Source of the DNA: Halorubrum distributum JCM 10118
GTDB taxonomy: Archaea > Halobacteriota > Halobacteria > Halobacteriales > Haloferacaceae
Reading direction: 5' to 3'
Length of the DNA: 32,534 bases
Assembly: GCF_000337335.1 (NCBI RefSeq)
Contig: NZ_AOJN01000051.1
Coordinates: 25,833 to 58,366 of the forward strand
Shown: piece after piece, positions 14,561-22,087 of the stretch
Position numbering within the stretch: position 1 is the first letter of the stretch
How the letters are laid out: the number at the start of each line of letters is the position of its first letter
Notes under the pieces: generated by a model
Database searches by the model: none
Told to the model about the DNA's origin: nothing
The model's input: only the letters and a program-made list of their open reading frames with translations
Position numbers and translations under genes: made by a program

Positions 14561-17023
14561 TTAATCGTTCACCGTGAGTTTCTCGGTCTCCACGCCGCCG
14601 ACGCTGACCTCGAACTCGGGGTCGCCGTCGACCGCGTACGTCAGTTCCCGCTCGTCGCCCGAGGGCACCTCGGGCTTCCACTGGACGAACCACTCGCCGT
14701 CCATGTCCACCACCGTCCCGTCGGAGAGGTCGGTCGGCTCCGTCGACACGATGTCCGTGATGTCCAGCTCCTCGTTCACGTCCGAGTGGTTCTCGACGAC
14801 GAGCGTCACGGAGCCGTCGGTCACCTCGCGCTCGACGCTGACGTTGTTCATGATCCGCGCGAGCGCGCCGCTGATGTCGGGGCGCGACCGGCCCGTGACC
14901 TCCGAGACCTTGTCCGCCATCTCGGGAAGGATCCGGCCGAGCACGTCCTGCTTCTCCCGGCGTTGTTGCATCGAGCGCCGCTTGTTGAGGAACGACTTCA
15001 GCTCGCGGGCGGCCTCCCGCACCGCGAGCTCGATCTCGTCTTCGATCTCCGGGACGTTCGCGAGCGCGTCCTTCGACTCGCTCGTGAACGGGACGTTCGT
15101 GGAGGCGACGTGGATCGATATCACCGCCGGCCCGTTCGGCATCCCCGAGCCGCCGGGCTGGTCGAGCCCGTAGTTGCGCCAGCCGATGTTCTTGATCACG
15201 TCCGTCGTCGCGCAGGCGCCGCGCTGGTAGACGAGCGGGACGCGGTTAGCGAACCGGAGCAGCTCGACCGACCCGTCGGCGGGGATCTCGCCGCCGTAAG
15301 CGATGCCGGCCTCCACGATGAACGGGTCGCCGCCGTGGACCTCGGCGTCGCGGGTCGCGGCCGCGTAGAAGTCGGCGTCGTACTCCTTGCGGAGCCCGGC
15401 CTCGACCAGCTCCGCCGTGATCGGCGCGAGGCAGTCGGTCGGCGGCGCGAGGATGTCCGTCGTCCGCATCGCGTCGAGCAGGTCGGCGGCGGCGTCGCGG
15501 TCGCCCGCGATCGCCTTCACCTTCGGCGGGTCGTCCGGCACCGTCACCGCCCGCGACCAGAACGCCTCGACGACGTTCCCGCGGGCGGTCTCGCCGAACG
15601 TCGCGTCGCGCTGCTCGGCGACGAACGAGGCCGCGTCCGCGACGAGGCGTTCGAGGTCGTCGCGCGTGATCCGGAACGCGTCGCCGTCGAGGTTCTCGAA
15701 GCGCCGCGCGAGCGCCTCGGCCATCGCCTGAACCGCCTCGTCGTCCTTCCGGGTCGACGTCGCCTCGTCGACGAGCGCGTAGGCGTCGGGGACGAGCGGC
15801 GACTCCTCGACCTCGTCGGCTCCCTCGCCGCCCTCGCCGGAATCGGCGGCCTCGTCCGCTCGGCCGAGCCCCGTGACTGCCCGCCACGCGGCGTCGACCG
15901 CGTTCTCGCGGACGGTCCCGCCGAACGTCTTTCCGGTGTCGTCCTCGACGGTCTCCGCGGCGTTGTCGACGATCGCCGCGAGCTGGGACCGGGTGACCCG
16001 GTCGTGGTTCCCTACCGCCTCGGCGACGCCGTCCGCGAAGGCGGACGTCGCCTCGGCGCCCTTGTTCGCGACCGCGTCCGCGACCGCGCTCGCCACGTCG
16101 CGGTCGTCGTGCTCGCGCGGCGGCGACCAGGCGAGCTCGCGGCCGTAGTAGACGTCGCGGAAGTTGTCGATCACGCTGTCGGCGGTCTTCTTGCCGACCC
16201 GCGTGAACTCCTCCTGGAGGAACCCGGAGACCGAGTACGACTCGGTCGCCTCCAGCATCTTGATCAGCGTGCCGAGCTCGACGCCGTGCGGGTGCGGGCG
16301 GATCTCCTCCGTCTCCGCCGGGAGCTCGTCGGTCGCCCGCTCGAACTTCAGCGGCTCGTCGAGCCCCGGCTCGCGCAGTTCGAGCCGCGCGTGGGGGTTG
16401 ACGACCGCGGTGTGTTTCACGTAGTCGTGGAGCTGCTGGCGGGCGCGCATGTTCGCCTCCATCTCCAGCTCGATCCGGGTGCCGTGGGGTCGGTCCCACG
16501 TCGTCTCCTCGTCCGCCTGGATCTCCGGCTCGTTGGTGTCCGTGTCGATGATGAGCTCGAAGTACTGCGCCCGCGACTGTCCCTTCGGGCGCGAGGTGAT
16601 CTTCGCGGGCTGTCCGGAGGTGAGCTGGGAGTACAGCACGGCCGCCGAGATACCGATTCCCTGCTGTCCGCGAGACTGCTCGCGGGCGTGGAACCGGCTG
16701 CCGTACAGAAGCTTTCCGAACACCTTCGGAAGCTGTTCCTTCGTGATCCCCGGCCCGTTGTCCTCGATGACGAGCCGGTAGTAGTCGCCCACCTCCTCGA
16801 TCTCGATGTAGATGTCGGGGAGGTAGCCGGCCTCCTCGGTCGCGTCGAGGGCGTTGTCGACCGCCTCCTTGACGGCGGTGACGAGCCCGCGGGCGCCCGA
16901 GTCGAACCCGAGCATGTGTTTGTTCTTCTCGAAGAACTCGGCGATGGAGATCTCGCGCTGGCCCTCGGCCAGCTCCTCCGCGATCCCCTCCTCGTCGCCG
17001 ATCGTCGACTGGAAGGACGTCAT
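14561..17023 (-). CDS. top6B: DNA topoisomerase VI subunit B, with large duplicated insert
   Basis: 820 residues against roughly 530-620 in the best-studied archaeal enzymes. Subunit B binds ATP and acts as the gate of Topo VI. The GHKL domain has the N-box ([10 protein letters not shown]57), EDNGPGI (87-93) and [12 protein letters not shown] (118-129). The H2TH-end motif [10 protein letters not shown] (about 526-535), the transducer domain with the switch region (about 545-690) and a C-terminal Ig-like domain (about 735-820) follow. Residues about 301-500 are an insert between the GHKL and transducer parts; it contains two similar modules (see findings) joined by an acidic linker. The ATG at 17023 has a TATA-like box about 33 bp upstream. 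Confidence 0.97.
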   Translation of the reverse strand: MTSFQSTIGDEEGIAEELAEGQREISIAEFFEKNKHMLGFDSGARGLVTAVKEAVDNALDATEEAGYLPDIYIEIEEVGDYYRLVIEDNGPGITKEQLPKVFGKLLYGSRFHAREQSRGQQGIGISAAVLYSQLTSGQPAKITSRPKGQSRAQYFELIIDTDTNEPEIQADEETTWDRPHGTRIELEMEANMRARQQLHDYVKHTAVVNPHARLELREPGLDEPLKFERATDELPAETEEIRPHPHGVELGTLIKMLEATESYSVSGFLQEEFTRVGKKTADSVIDNFRDVYYGRELAWSPPREHDDRDVASAVADAVANKGAEATSAFADGVAEAVGNHDRVTRSQLAAIVDNAAETVEDDTGKTFGGTVRENAVDAAWRAVTGLGRADEAADSGEGGEGADEVEESPLVPDAYALVDEATSTRKDDEAVQAMAEALARRFENLDGDAFRITRDDLERLVADAASFVAEQRDATFGETARGNVVEAFWSRAVTVPDDPPKVKAIAGDRDAAADLLDAMRTTDILAPPTDCLAPITAELVEAGLRKEYDADFYAAATRDAEVHGGDPFIVEAGIAYGGEIPADGSVELLRFANRVPLVYQRGACATTDVIKNIGWRNYGLDQPGGSGMPNGPAVISIHVASTNVPFTSESKDALANVPEIEDEIELAVREAARELKSFLNKRRSMQQRREKQDVLGRILPEMADKVSEVTGRSRPDISGALARIMNNVSVEREVTDGSVTLVVENHSDVNEELDITDIVSTEPTDLSDGTVVDMDGEWFVQWKPEVPSGDERELTYAVDGDPEFEVSVGGVETEKLTVND

Positions 17024-17050
17024 TCGGTACCCGTTCTTTCCCCCGAGGCA

Positions 17051-17060
17051 CCTAAAAACG
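17051..17060 (-). promoter_or_regulatory. TATA-like box of the top6B-top6A operon
   Basis: On the minus strand this reads cgtttttagg, centred about 33 bp before the ATG at 17023, so the leader would be a few bases at most. Confidence 0.5.
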
Positions 17061-17191
17061 CACCGGCGGCGCGGTGAAAGTGGATCTCGGCGTCAGACGG
17101 AGTCTCGACCGGGTGTGTGGGTCGCTCTCGCGGAGGGGGTGTCAGGCCGCGCACGAACCGCTCCCGCCGACCTCTCGGCGCCTCGCGCGTC

Positions 17192-17220
17192 GTTACATTG
17201 AAATAATTTAAATTTATTTA
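17192..17220 (+). promoter_or_regulatory. AT-rich promoter patch before the Tat-exported protein gene
   Basis: About 29 bp with only three or four G/C bases (around aaataatttaaatttattta), far below the local average. A TATA box centred at about 17214 would start transcription near 17241, leaving a leader of about 37 nt that contains a GGAGG at 17263-17267. Confidence 0.5.
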
Positions 17221-17262
17221 GTAGTGTGGCACGGTAGCGTGACACACGATTGCGACCGTGCC

Positions 17263-17267
17263 GGAGG
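17263..17267 (+). promoter_or_regulatory. Shine-Dalgarno-like GGAGG
   Basis: This GGAGG lies 10 bp before the ATG at 17278. It supports that start over the in-frame ATG at 17224, and it is unusual in this window, where most starts look leaderless. Confidence 0.5.
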
Positions 17268-17277
17268 CAGCACACAG

Positions 17278-18351
17278 ATGACCGATGACGAGGCGAACGG
17301 GGGGGCGAATCGAGCGCGAAACACGACTCGATCGCGGGAAGCGAGCCGGCGGGCGGTGCTCCGGGGCGCGGCCGCGGCCGGCGCCGCCGTCGTCTGGGGG
17401 TCGGGATCGGTCGCCGGCAGACCCGGAGGAGGACGGGGGAACGGGCCGGGCGGAGCTCCCGGAGGCGGGTTCCCGCCGAAGGGGATCACGAGCTACGGAC
17501 GGAGCGTCGACCTCGGGAACGGGTCGGTCAGGACGTTCACGACGGAGACGCCGTCGGGCGAGCCGAAGTACCACGGGGTCGAGTTCGACCGGGCGGCGCT
17601 GGAGGGGTTGCCGGACGCGGGAGACCTCAAGGACGCCGACAACCGCGACGAGGACGACAAGTACCAGGCGGGCGGGCAGGCGACGGAGGTCCACTTCAAG
17701 CAGTCGCTCCAGTTCTTCGTGCCGTTCCCGGACGCGGAGCTGACTCCGTTCACGTTCCTGGGGCTCAACTGGAACCCGGGCGGCCACTTCGGCGGGGCGG
17801 GCGCGTGGCTGAAGCCGCACTTCGACGTCCACTTCCACATGCTCGACCCGGCGAGGGTCGACGCCGTCGAGGGGCCGCGACTTCCGCCGTACGACACCGG
17901 GAACGAGGAGTACGAGCCCGATAGTCCGGCTCCGGACCCTGACGGGGAGGTGACGGAGACGAACTTCGATTACGACCAGCTTCCCGAGGGGTACGCGCGG
18001 TCGCCCGAGCCGGTCGCCGACCAGCGGTACATCACCGACATGGGCGAACACACGGCTCCCGCGGACGCGCCGGAACTCCCGGACGGCCCGGGCGAGCCGG
18101 GGACCCCGGAAGCGTTCGATAACACTCTCATCCAGGGGTTCGTCGGCGACGCCGAAACGTCGCGGCTCGCGTTCGTCGAGCCGATGATCACCCGGGAGTT
18201 CCTCCGGGAGTTCGACGGCAACGAGACGTACGAGGTCCCGCAGCCGGACACGTACCCGCACGCCCGACGGCACCCGACCGAGTACGCCGTCCGCGACGTT
18301 CCGTCCGCGGACGCGGTGGCCGTCGTGTTGCGCGGGTTCGAGGAGACCTGA
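17278..18351 (+). CDS. Tat-exported protein, probable DUF5602/TTHB210-like
   Basis: 357 residues starting at the ATG behind the GGAGG. The twin-arginine signal reads SREASRRAVLRG followed by an Ala/Val-rich stretch, with possible cleavage near SVAG-RPG; no lipobox cysteine is visible. A Gly-rich segment (PGGGRGNGPGGAPGGG) follows. The mature domain contains PFTFLGLNWNPGGHFGG, then PHFDVHFHMLDPARVDAV, the His-rich pattern I associate with the TTHB210-like (DUF5602) family, whose function is unknown; the histidines could bind metal. A later acidic, Pro-rich stretch (EYEPDSPAPDPDGE) separates two halves. It is divergent from top6B and followed by the SDR gene at 92 bp. Confidence 0.8.
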   Translation: MTDDEANGGANRARNTTRSREASRRAVLRGAAAAGAAVVWGSGSVAGRPGGGRGNGPGGAPGGGFPPKGITSYGRSVDLGNGSVRTFTTETPSGEPKYHGVEFDRAALEGLPDAGDLKDADNRDEDDKYQAGGQATEVHFKQSLQFFVPFPDAELTPFTFLGLNWNPGGHFGGAGAWLKPHFDVHFHMLDPARVDAVEGPRLPPYDTGNEEYEPDSPAPDPDGEVTETNFDYDQLPEGYARSPEPVADQRYITDMGEHTAPADAPELPDGPGEPGTPEAFDNTLIQGFVGDAETSRLAFVEPMITREFLREFDGNETYEVPQPDTYPHARRHPTEYAVRDVPSADAVAVVLRGFEET

Positions 18352-18443
18352 TTTCGGAGCGTCGCCGCCCCGTCCCGGGGACGCTCTCGGGCGACGGTTC
18401 GGCCGCCGACAGGTTTCTCCCCGTGACGCCCCTTCCTCCGTCC

Positions 18444-19412
18444 ATGTCAGGATGGACGGCCGACGAGATGCCGCGGTTGGACGGGAAGACGGTGGTCGTC
18501 ACCGGGGCGAACAGCGGACTCGGGTTCGAGGGGACCCGGGAGTTCGCCGCGAGGGGCGCGACCGTCGTGATGGCGTGTCGGAGCGTCGAGCGCGCCGAGG
18601 CGGCGGCCGACGAGGTCCGGGCGGACGCTGGGGGGGGCCTCGACGGCGACCTCGACGTCCGCGAGTGCGACCTCGCGTCGCTCGACTCGGTGGAGGCGTT
18701 CGTCGATGGCCTGCGGGACGACTACGACGCCGTCGACGTCCTCTGTAACAACGCCGGCGTGATGGCGATCCCGCGTAGCGAGACCGAGGACGGTTTCGAG
18801 ACGCAGTTCGGCGTCAACCACCTCGGCCACTTCGCGCTCACCGGACGGCTGTTCGACCTCCTCGACGCGGCGGATGGGATCGGGGGCGACGCCCGCGTCG
18901 TCACGCAGTCGTCGGGCGCCCACGAGCAGGGCGAGATGGACTTCGCCGACCTCAACTGGGAGGCGTCGTACGGCAAGTGGAAGGCGTACGGGCGCAGCAA
19001 GCTCGCGAACCTCCTGTTCGCCTACGAGCTTCAGCGGCGCCTCGACGCGGCGAGCGGCGAGACGGACGAGGCCGACGGTCCGGGGATCCGCAGCGTCGCC
19101 TGCCACCCCGGCTACACCGACACGAACCTCCAAATGCGGACGGCGGCGGAGAGCGGGAACCCGCTCATGAAGGTCGGCATGAAGGCCGCGAACGCGGTGC
19201 TGGGACAGGCCCCCGAGATCGGCGTCGAGCCGATGCTGTTCGCGGCGACGACCGACGTCGACGGCGGCGCCTACGTCGAGCCCGGCGGCCTCATGAACAT
19301 GCGGGGGCACCCGACCGTCGGGCGGTCGAACGACGCCTCCTACGACCGGGACGACGCCCGGAAGCTCTGGGAGTACTCGACCGAGGCGACGGGCGTCGAG
19401 TACCCGCTGTGA
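18444..19412 (+). CDS. Short-chain dehydrogenase/reductase
   Basis: 322 residues, start ATG at 18444. Rossmann motif TGANSGLG (20-27), CNNAG (101-105), N125, the catalytic serine in TQSSG (S156/S157), and Y182/K186 in AYGRSKLAN, so all active-site residues are present. The C-terminal layout (ACHPGYTDTNLQ, then a helix and a YVEPGG segment) is that of retinol-dehydrogenase or WW-domain-oxidoreductase-like SDRs, which favour NADP(H). The substrate is unknown. It is convergent with the lipoprotein gene, 43 bp away. Confidence 0.93.
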   Translation: MSGWTADEMPRLDGKTVVVTGANSGLGFEGTREFAARGATVVMACRSVERAEAAADEVRADAGGGLDGDLDVRECDLASLDSVEAFVDGLRDDYDAVDVLCNNAGVMAIPRSETEDGFETQFGVNHLGHFALTGRLFDLLDAADGIGGDARVVTQSSGAHEQGEMDFADLNWEASYGKWKAYGRSKLANLLFAYELQRRLDAASGETDEADGPGIRSVACHPGYTDTNLQMRTAAESGNPLMKVGMKAANAVLGQAPEIGVEPMLFAATTDVDGGAYVEPGGLMNMRGHPTVGRSNDASYDRDDARKLWEYSTEATGVEYPL

Positions 19413-19455
19413 GCGGCGCGACACCCGGGTCCCGTGTGTGAACCACCCCCGCGCT

Positions 19456-19896
19456 TCACAGGAATGGCGCGTCGGACGAGCACGTGGTCTGCGAGAAGGC
19501 GACGCCGCCGTCCGGGTTGAAGCGGACTAGGACGCCGATATCGTACGGGTCCTCGTCGGAACAGTCCGGTCGGTAGTGGTAGTGACGCGAACTCCGGGCG
19601 CTCCGGCCTTCGATCTCGATCCGGTACGGCCGGTCCGAGACGATGTCCTCGTCGGTCCACGGGTCGTCCGACCCCGTGTCCGGCGGGACCTCGACGCTGT
19701 TTCGGTAGGCGAGCGCCTCGCTCCGCTCCGTGACGTTCGGTCGGAAGAACCGCACGTCGAGGTCGACGGCGGCGTCTCGCGCGTTACTCACGGAGAGGTC
19801 TAGCTTCGGGCGCGGAGCCGGGACCGCCGAACACCCCGCGAGGGCCGCGAGCGCGCCCGCCGCCCCGGCTCGGAGAAATCGTCTGCGAGAGACCAT
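19456..19896 (-). CDS. Tat lipoprotein, unknown function
   Basis: 146 residues. The N-terminus combines a twin-arginine motif (SRRRFLRAG) with a lipobox (LAALAGC), so the mature protein should be anchored by a lipidated Cys on the outer face of the membrane. The mature part is a small beta-rich domain (KLDLSVSNARDAAVDLDVRFF, then YRIEIEGRS and GVLVRFNPDGGVAF) with two further cysteines (in DCSDED and TTCSSD) that could pair. I recognise no family. A TATA-like gattttcaag (minus strand) is centred about 29 bp before the ATG. The HhH-domain gene lies 126 bp upstream in the same direction. Confidence 0.8.
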   Translation of the reverse strand: MVSRRRFLRAGAAGALAALAGCSAVPAPRPKLDLSVSNARDAAVDLDVRFFRPNVTERSEALAYRNSVEVPPDTGSDDPWTDEDIVSDRPYRIEIEGRSARSSRHYHYRPDCSDEDPYDIGVLVRFNPDGGVAFSQTTCSSDAPFL

Positions 19897-20022
19897 GTCA
19901 CGCGCGTCTCACCGGACCGACTTGAAAATCCGGCTTCCGGCGCCGTCTCGGTCGGAGCGCCCGCTCCGAGGCCCGACCGCACCGAGATCCGCCCGCGATA
20001 CGGCGTCGGTCCGTCGGACGCG

Positions 20023-20625
20023 TTAATGGAGCGTCCCCTCCCGGACGTGCGCGTCGTGCGCGAACAGCGCGTACCCCACGTCGACCGCGCGGGAGCCGGT
20101 CCGGTCGGCGATCTCGCGGAGAGGCCCGATCATCGCGACGTAGTCGGCGGCGTCGAAGCTCTCCTTCCGGCCGTCGAGGTAGCCGAGCCGCTCTAAGGAC
20201 GCCCAGACGCGAGTGTCGACGACCGCGTGTCGGTCGCCGTCGAGCGCAGCCAGCACGCACGACGCGGTCGCCGCTTTGAACCCGGCGAGCCCGGTGAGCA
20301 GGTGGATCGACGAGAAGTCGCCGTCGACGGCGCGCGCGTTGCGCGTCACCTCCCGACACCGAGCCTCGGGGTTCTTCTCGACGTGGTACGCGCTCCGCGT
20401 GGACGACTCGTAGGCGATCTCGTACAGCTGATCCCGCGTCAGGTGCCCCTGCGAGCGGTACCGCTCGCCGAACTCGTCGAGCCGCTCCGGGAGGACGCCC
20501 TGCGTCTCGGCGTAGCGGTCGAGGTTCTCGGCGACGAACGCCTCGAGGTCGCGCGCGTCGTCGTCGAGAACGTCGCCGGCGGCGTCGAGAACGTCGTCGG
20601 CGGCGTCGGAATCGTCTGCCTCCAT
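20023..20625 (-). CDS. HhH DNA-glycosylase-like protein
   Basis: 200 residues from the ATG at 20625; an upstream TTG at 20652 in the same frame is also possible and lies about 29 bp from the TATA-like box. After an acidic N-terminus, residues about 30-100 are helical (YRSQGHLTRDQLYEIAYES). Then comes an HhH-like stretch, LLTGLAGFKAATASCVLAAL, followed by HAVVDTRVW with D137 where HhH-GPD glycosylases carry their catalytic Asp. The Lys that bifunctional members use is Ala here. It could be a monofunctional or inactive relative, or a DNA-binding HhH protein. I would not name a substrate. Confidence 0.7.
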   Translation of the reverse strand: MEADDSDAADDVLDAAGDVLDDDARDLEAFVAENLDRYAETQGVLPERLDEFGERYRSQGHLTRDQLYEIAYESSTRSAYHVEKNPEARCREVTRNARAVDGDFSSIHLLTGLAGFKAATASCVLAALDGDRHAVVDTRVWASLERLGYLDGRKESFDAADYVAMIGPLREIADRTGSRAVDVGYALFAHDAHVREGTLH

Positions 20626-20676
20626 GCGTGCCGATCCCGGCTCCGCGACCAAAACGACGGCGCCGTCGCTCGCGGT

Positions 20677-20685
20677 GATAATATA
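20677..20685 (-). promoter_or_regulatory. TATA-like box of the HhH protein gene
   Basis: Minus-strand tatattatc is the only strong AT block nearby. It is 29 bp from the TTG at 20652 and 56 bp from the ATG at 20625, so it leaves the start codon open. Confidence 0.45.
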
Positions 20686-20742
20686 CGCGGAACGCGTTTC
20701 GAGAGCTATCCGAGTTCGTCGGTAGCGGATGCCGCGACCGAG

Positions 20743-20937
20743 CTACAGCCGAGTGAGGTTCGTCGCGCGCGGACCCTTGTCCGCCTCCTCGATCTCGAAC
20801 TCTACCTCCTGTCCCTCTTCGAGGTCCGGGCCGCCGACGTCTTCCATGTGGAAGAACACGTCCTCGTCAGCGTCGTCAGTCTCGATGAATCCGTAGCCGC
20901 CGGTGTCGTTGAAGAAGTCGACCTTGCCTGTCGCCAT
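20743..20937 (-). CDS. cspA: Cold-shock domain protein
   Basis: 64 residues, one OB-fold cold-shock domain. RNP1 is visible as GGYGFIETDD and RNP2 as DVFFHMEDV; together they bind single-stranded RNA or DNA. GKVDFFNDTGGYG and GPRATNLTRL are the standard ends. It is highly acidic, as expected in a halophile. It probably acts as an RNA chaperone. It has its own promoter and no operon partner. Confidence 0.96.
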   Translation of the reverse strand: MATGKVDFFNDTGGYGFIETDDADEDVFFHMEDVGGPDLEEGQEVEFEIEEADKGPRATNLTRL

Positions 20938-20962
20938 CGCACCCTAACAGTCTCCCGACGTG

Positions 20963-20971
20963 GTGATAAGT
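20963..20971 (-). promoter_or_regulatory. TATA-like box of the cold-shock gene
   Basis: Minus-strand acttatcac, centred about 30 bp before the ATG at 20937; a very short leader is implied. Confidence 0.5.
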
Positions 20972-21082
20972 GTTGCGTGCCGGGGCTGATCGCCGCCACG
21001 TGCGCTCTCTCGGGCGTGTTCGCCGCTCGCGAAGGGATTCTCGGTGCTGGACCGAGCGCGTGCGACCGACGAGGCCGCGCGC

Positions 21083-21853
21083 TCACTCGCGGACCGTGAC
21101 CTCGTCGCCGACGCGGAGCGTCTGGCCGCGGTCGCGCTCGGCTATCCGCGCGATGGTCATCACGGTGTAGTAGTGGTCGAACGCGTCCTCGTCGGCCCAC
21201 TCGGGGAACGTCTCCTCCCGCCGCCGGACGAACCGCTCGCGGAACTCCGGCGTCGGCTCGCCGGTGTCGGGGTCGCGCTCGGGGACGACGCACCGACCGC
21301 AGGGCGTCACGCCCTCGACGCGGACGCCGGCTATCTCGAACGCCGGCGCCCCGTCGCCGACGAACCGGTCCTCCCAGAACGCCGGGACGCCCGAAACCTC
21401 GACGTTCGCCCGGAGACGGCGACGTGCCCCCTCGACGGTCATCCCGTCGAACCACGAGGCGACCGCCTCCAGCGTCGCCGTGCTGACGACGGAGGGGCCC
21501 ATCTCGCGGCGGTCGACGAACCCGAGCGACTCGTCGCGCCGGAACCGTAGGTCCGCGTCGAAGAAGTCGCCGAACCACTCGGCGGCGCGGGCGGGCTCCC
21601 CGTCCAGGTCGAACCGTCGGACGGTCCCGTCGGGCGTCTCGACTCGGAGCGTGCCCGACTCGGTGTCGAAGCCGGTCGCGAGGTCGTGGACCCGGTCGGT
21701 CCGCTTCCCGTTGACGACGTCGCCGTCGGCGTCGAACAGCGCGAACTCGCGGTCCCGTTTCAGCGTCCCGCCGTCGAGGACCCGGACGCCCTCGACGTCG
21801 ACCCCGTCTAACCCCTTCACCGGATACACCCTGAGTCGCTCCAAACGGGCCAT
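21083..21853 (-). CDS. MOSC domain protein
   Basis: 256 residues: an N-terminal MOSC_N-type beta barrel (LRVYPVKGLDGVDVEGVRV, then REFALFDADGDVVNGKRTDRV) and a MOSC domain whose conserved cysteine lies in TPCGRCVVPERDPDTGEPTPEF. This is the layout of the YcbX/mARC group, molybdenum-cofactor enzymes that reduce N-hydroxylated compounds, although no ferredoxin domain is fused here. Cofactor binding is inferred from the family only. The TATA-like box at 21877-21885 fits the ATG at 21853. It is divergent from copA with 234 bp between starts. Confidence 0.9.
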   Translation of the reverse strand: MARLERLRVYPVKGLDGVDVEGVRVLDGGTLKRDREFALFDADGDVVNGKRTDRVHDLATGFDTESGTLRVETPDGTVRRFDLDGEPARAAEWFGDFFDADLRFRRDESLGFVDRREMGPSVVSTATLEAVASWFDGMTVEGARRRLRANVEVSGVPAFWEDRFVGDGAPAFEIAGVRVEGVTPCGRCVVPERDPDTGEPTPEFRERFVRRREETFPEWADEDAFDHYYTVMTIARIAERDRGQTLRVGDEVTVRE

Positions 21854-21876
21854 GTCGTGGGTACGAGGCGCCGCTT

Positions 21877-21885
21877 CCTATAGTC
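21877..21885 (-). promoter_or_regulatory. TATA-like box of the MOSC gene
   Basis: Minus-strand gactatagg, centred 28 bp before the ATG at 21853. Confidence 0.5.
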
Positions 21886-22087
21886 TTTCTTCGGCGCGTT
21901 TCGGTGACTCGGGCCGGGGGCTCGGATCGCGGACGGAGACGAGGCGGTCCGACCGATTTCGCGCCCGTCGTTTTTCCGTCGGAGGACTCGGCCCGAGAAC
22001 GCTTTCGATCCGAAGATACCGACGGCCGAGAGCTTTGGTTTCGAAGGGGAAAACGCACTAAGGGTGTATCCCGTAGTAGTACCCAAG

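Noticed and set aside
13760-17077. Open frame of 1105 codons on the plus strand opposite top6A and top6B
   Set aside because: It is the antisense of two unmistakable genes; long antisense frames are expected at this GC content, and its Arg/Val/Leu-rich composition is not that of a haloarchaeal protein.
22062-22084. Copper operator between MOSC and copA genes
   Set aside because: The outer GGGT/ACCC arms pair over only four bases, too weak to call an operator.
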